Assembly (NCBI GenBank): GCA_947626445.1
Contig: CANQSC010000054.1
Location: 1-7,641, forward strand
Source of the DNA: an uncultured Bacilli bacterium
Lineage (GTDB): Bacteria > Bacillota_I > Bacilli_A > RF39 > UBA660
Direction of reading: 5' to 3'
DNA length: 7,641 nt
Position numbers and translations under genes: made by a program. Of this stretch, positions 5,829-7,641 are shown piece after piece. Each line of letters opens with the position of its first letter. The first letter of the stretch is position 1. The notes below the pieces were generated by a model that was given only the letters and a program-made list of their open reading frames with translations, had not been told where the DNA came from and made no database searches.

Positions 5829-6353
5829 TTAATTCCCAAAAAAGATAAAAGTAATAATAAAAGCCATAATTATCCCTACTAAATCAGCAAATAAACCAGC
5901 CGATAAAGCATGACCTGTCTTAGTTACTTTAATTGAGCCAAAATAAAGAGCTAAAACATAAATTGTAGTATCAGTACATCCTTGAAGCGTTGAAGCAAGA
6001 CGACCAATAAAAGAATCAGGGCCATAAATGGAAAAAATATTGTTCATAATAGCAAGAGTTGCTGTCCCAGAAATTGGTCTTATAAAAGCCATCGGTAAAA
6101 TACTAATCGGTATTCCAACATGATTTAAAAACGGACTTAAGAAAGAAAACACAAATTCTAAAAAATGGGAATTTAAAAAGAGATTAATCGCAAAAACCAT
6201 GGCAATAACAGCTGGGGCAATATGAAAAGTAGTTAAAATACCATCTTTAGCCCCAACTAAAAAAGAATCATAAATATTAGTCTTCCGTTTAATTGCATAA
6301 ATTAAAATAAATAAAACAAAAGCTGGAACAATATAAGTAGATATTTGACTCAT
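5829..6353 (-). CDS. spmB: Spore maturation protein B (SpmB), nucleoside-recognition/gate family
   Basis: A 174-residue membrane protein close to the usual family length (B. subtilis SpmB is about 178). Recognisable family blocks are D-S-F-L-V-G-A-K-D-G at 29-38, I-R-P-I-S-G at 91-96, Y-G-P-D-S-F-I-G-R-L-A-S-T at 110-122 and Q-G-C-T-D-T-T at 124-130, with Y-F-G-S-I following. About four to five hydrophobic segments are visible. In B. subtilis SpmA and SpmB, with DacB, affect spore cortex structure and core dehydration; the transported molecule is not established. The ATG overlaps the TGA of spmA as ATGA (6353-6350), and its AGGAG ribosome site lies inside the spmA C-terminal Arg-Lys codons, so the two are translationally coupled. 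A spore role here is inference, since non-sporulating Bacillota also carry homologues. Confidence 0.93.
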   Translation of the reverse strand: MSQISTYIVPAFVLFILIYAIKRKTNIYDSFLVGAKDGILTTFHIAPAVIAMVFAINLFLNSHFLEFVFSFLSPFLNHVGIPISILPMAFIRPISGTATLAIMNNIFSIYGPDSFIGRLASTLQGCTDTTIYVLALYFGSIKVTKTGHALSAGLFADLVGIIMAFIITFIFFGN

Positions 6354-6928
6354 AATTTTTTTCTCCTTTTAAAATAATCAAAAGTAAGCCCCGCAATACT
6401 AGAACATAAAGTTGCTAGAATACTTGTAATAATAATCTCGGATGGATTAGCACTTTGATACATTAGGCGCATCGCAATAACAGTTGTCGGAATAATAGTT
6501 ACACCAGCTGTATTTAAAACTAAAAAAGTTACCATACCCTCTGTTGCCGTATCTTTATTAGGATTATCTTTTTGTAAACATTCCATGGCTTTAAGGCCAA
6601 AAGGTGTTGCTGCACTGCCAAGACCTAAAGCATTAGCCGCAATATTAGAAGCAATATATCCTAAAGCTGGATGGTCTGGCTTTAATGACGGAAATAATTT
6701 AGATAGCAATGGTTTTACTAAAGAAGAAAACTTAGCTAAAAGTCCTGAATCTTCAGCAATCTGCATAATACCTGACCATAAAACTAATAAAGGTAACATC
6801 TCCCATAATAGTTTAATACCATCTATTCCACCTTTTAAAATCTGGTCATTTAAACTAGCCGAATTACCAGTTAAAATCATATAAAAAGAGCCAATTAAAA
6901 TAAAACCAATCCAAATAATATTTACCAT
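6350..6928 (-). CDS. spmA: Spore maturation protein A (SpmA), nucleoside-recognition/gate family
   Basis: A 192-residue membrane protein of normal family length (about 196 in B. subtilis). The hallmark block is present and complete: F-P-S-L-K-P-D-H-P-A-L-G at 79-90, then S-N-I-A-A-N-A-L-G-L-G-S-A-A-T-P-F-G-L-K-A-M at 94-115. Hydrophobic segments lie at about 4-20, 38-56, 130-155 and 164-184, and the tail is basic (K-R-R-K-K). SpmA is thought to work with SpmB in the membrane. The ATG at 6928 overlaps the end of dacB by seven bases, with AAGGTGG (6942-6936) as ribosome site, and the 3' end overlaps spmB by four, so the three genes form one coupled operon. The intact motifs argue for a functional gene. 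Confidence 0.94.
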   Translation of the reverse strand: MVNIIWIGFILIGSFYMILTGNSASLNDQILKGGIDGIKLLWEMLPLLVLWSGIMQIAEDSGLLAKFSSLVKPLLSKLFPSLKPDHPALGYIASNIAANALGLGSAATPFGLKAMECLQKDNPNKDTATEGMVTFLVLNTAGVTIIPTTVIAMRLMYQSANPSEIIITSILATLCSSIAGLTFDYFKRRKKL

Positions 6929-7641
6929 TTAAATAACCACCTTATAAATCTAACTAAAAAGTTTTCTTTTTTATTTTCCTCATTTTTTTCTTCAACACTT
7001 TCTTTATATATTTTTAAACTTCCTAATAAATCATCATTTAAATAAACACTAGCAACTCCTACTTCATTACTATTAGGATTATTTATTTCATAATTAATCT
7101 TAACTTTTTGTTGTTCATCTTCCATTAAAAGAGCATAAAAATCTTCTTGTAAATAATATTTATTTTCAATTTTTTGATTCTTATCTAAGAGTAATACTCT
7201 TTCATATTTACTAAAAACTTTTTCATGTAATTCCTTGTGGTCTGCAAAATCATTACCATCATTTAAAGTAACCACAATACTAGTTCTGCCATTATCAGAT
7301 GCTGCCGTCACTAAAGTTCTTCGAGCTTTTTTGGTAAACCCAGTTTTACCACCAATCAACTTATCATAAGAAGATAATAATTTGTTTTTATTTTTCCATA
7401 CATAACTTTTCCCTTCTGTTTTAGTTGTATACTTTTCCGTACCTATTATTTCTTTAAAAGTTTCATTATGAAGAGCATACTTCATTAATAAAGCCATATC
7501 ATAAGCCGTAGATGTATTACCATATCCTTCATCATTTTCTAAACCATGATTATTTATAAAATTCGTATTAGTCATTTTAAGTTCATAAGCTTTTTCATTC
7601 ATTTTTTTAACAAACTTATCCATATTTCCACTTACCGAATA
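6922..7641 (-). CDS. dacB: D-alanyl-D-alanine carboxypeptidase, DacB/DacF type (5' end off window)
   Basis: The frame is open to the right edge: the six codons before the ATG at 7623 read Y-S-V-S-G-N, which is the S-x-N active-site motif of penicillin-binding carboxypeptidases, so that ATG is internal. The 239 residues seen here include S-G-N (residues 4-6 counted from the edge), the N-N-H-G-L-E segment typical after it, and K-T-G (99-101; bases 7347-7339) in G-G-K-T-G-F-T. The S-x-x-K nucleophile and the signal peptide lie beyond the window. The enzyme trims terminal D-Ala from peptidoglycan stem peptides outside the membrane. After the catalytic part comes a beta-rich domain and a C-terminal amphipathic stretch (F-L-V-R-F-I-R-W-L-F-K-W), like the membrane anchor of PBP5-family enzymes. 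Position before spmA and spmB favours DacB, the sporulation-specific member; DacF or DacA-like assignment cannot be excluded from sequence alone. Confidence 0.93.
   Translation of the reverse strand, partial: YSVSGNMDKFVKKMNEKAYELKMTNTNFINNHGLENDEGYGNTSTAYDMALLMKYALHNETFKEIIGTEKYTTKTEGKSYVWKNKNKLLSSYDKLIGGKTGFTKKARRTLVTAASDNGRTSIVVTLNDGNDFADHKELHEKVFSKYERVLLLDKNQKIENKYYLQEDFYALLMEDEQQKVKINYEINNPNSNEVGVASVYLNDDLLGSLKIYKESVEEKNEENKKENFLVRFIRWLFKW

Noticed and set aside
6350..6353. Mollicute genetic code in which TGA encodes Trp
   Set aside because: TGA is used here as the spmA stop exactly at the start of spmB, and Trp is encoded by TGG throughout the window.
6585..6884. Plus-strand open frame of 99 codons
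   Set aside because: It is antisense to the most conserved block of spmA, which explains why it stays open.
7621..7623. ATG at 7623 as the start of the carboxypeptidase
   Set aside because: The frame continues to the window edge through Y-S-V-S-G-N, an active-site motif, and the S-x-x-K motif must lie further upstream. The Met is internal.

Overview
The window looks like a piece of a low-GC, single-membrane bacterium of the Bacillota (Firmicutes), perhaps one of the small-genome gut Bacilli such as RF39-like or Erysipelotrichia-like lineages. That placement is inference from gene content and AT-rich codon use; there is no rRNA here to test it. The genetic code is standard: TGG encodes Trp, and TGA is the stop of spmA. 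Sortase, NPQTG sorting signals and a D,D-carboxypeptidase all imply a peptidoglycan wall, which argues against a wall-less mollicute.

Left part (1-3205) is a surface-anchoring module. Two minus-strand genes encode secreted proteins of one architecture: signal peptide, probable beta-rich domain, then a 28-residue Cys-bounded repeat. The second ends in an NPQTG sorting signal, membrane helix and basic tail. The first runs off the left edge inside its third repeat, so its anchor is unseen. Divergent from the second gene is a class B sortase with its catalytic His, Cys and Arg, preceded by an unusual cytoplasmic domain of about 270 residues that I do not recognise. Each surface gene has its own promoter, and an intrinsic terminator separates them.

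Middle part (3171-5757, minus strand) holds a family-2 glycosyltransferase with C-terminal TPR-like helices, whose 3' end overlaps the sortase 3' end by 35 bp, and a 482-residue membrane protein with a proline-rich cytoplasmic tail, one membrane helix and two Ig-like extracellular domains with six cysteines. Its stop codon lies in the loop of its terminator hairpin. A near-consensus promoter sits just upstream of it.

Right part (5829-7641, minus strand) is a translationally coupled cluster, dacB (5' end off the window) - spmA - spmB. This order matches the cluster for spore cortex maturation in Bacillus subtilis.

The clearest functional link is sortase to anchored surface protein. The most novel-looking elements are the cytoplasmic domain fused to the sortase and the small Cys-bounded repeat shared by the two surface proteins. 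No intergenic stretch exceeds about 170 bases, and I saw no tRNA, rRNA, CRISPR array, insertion sequence or attachment site.
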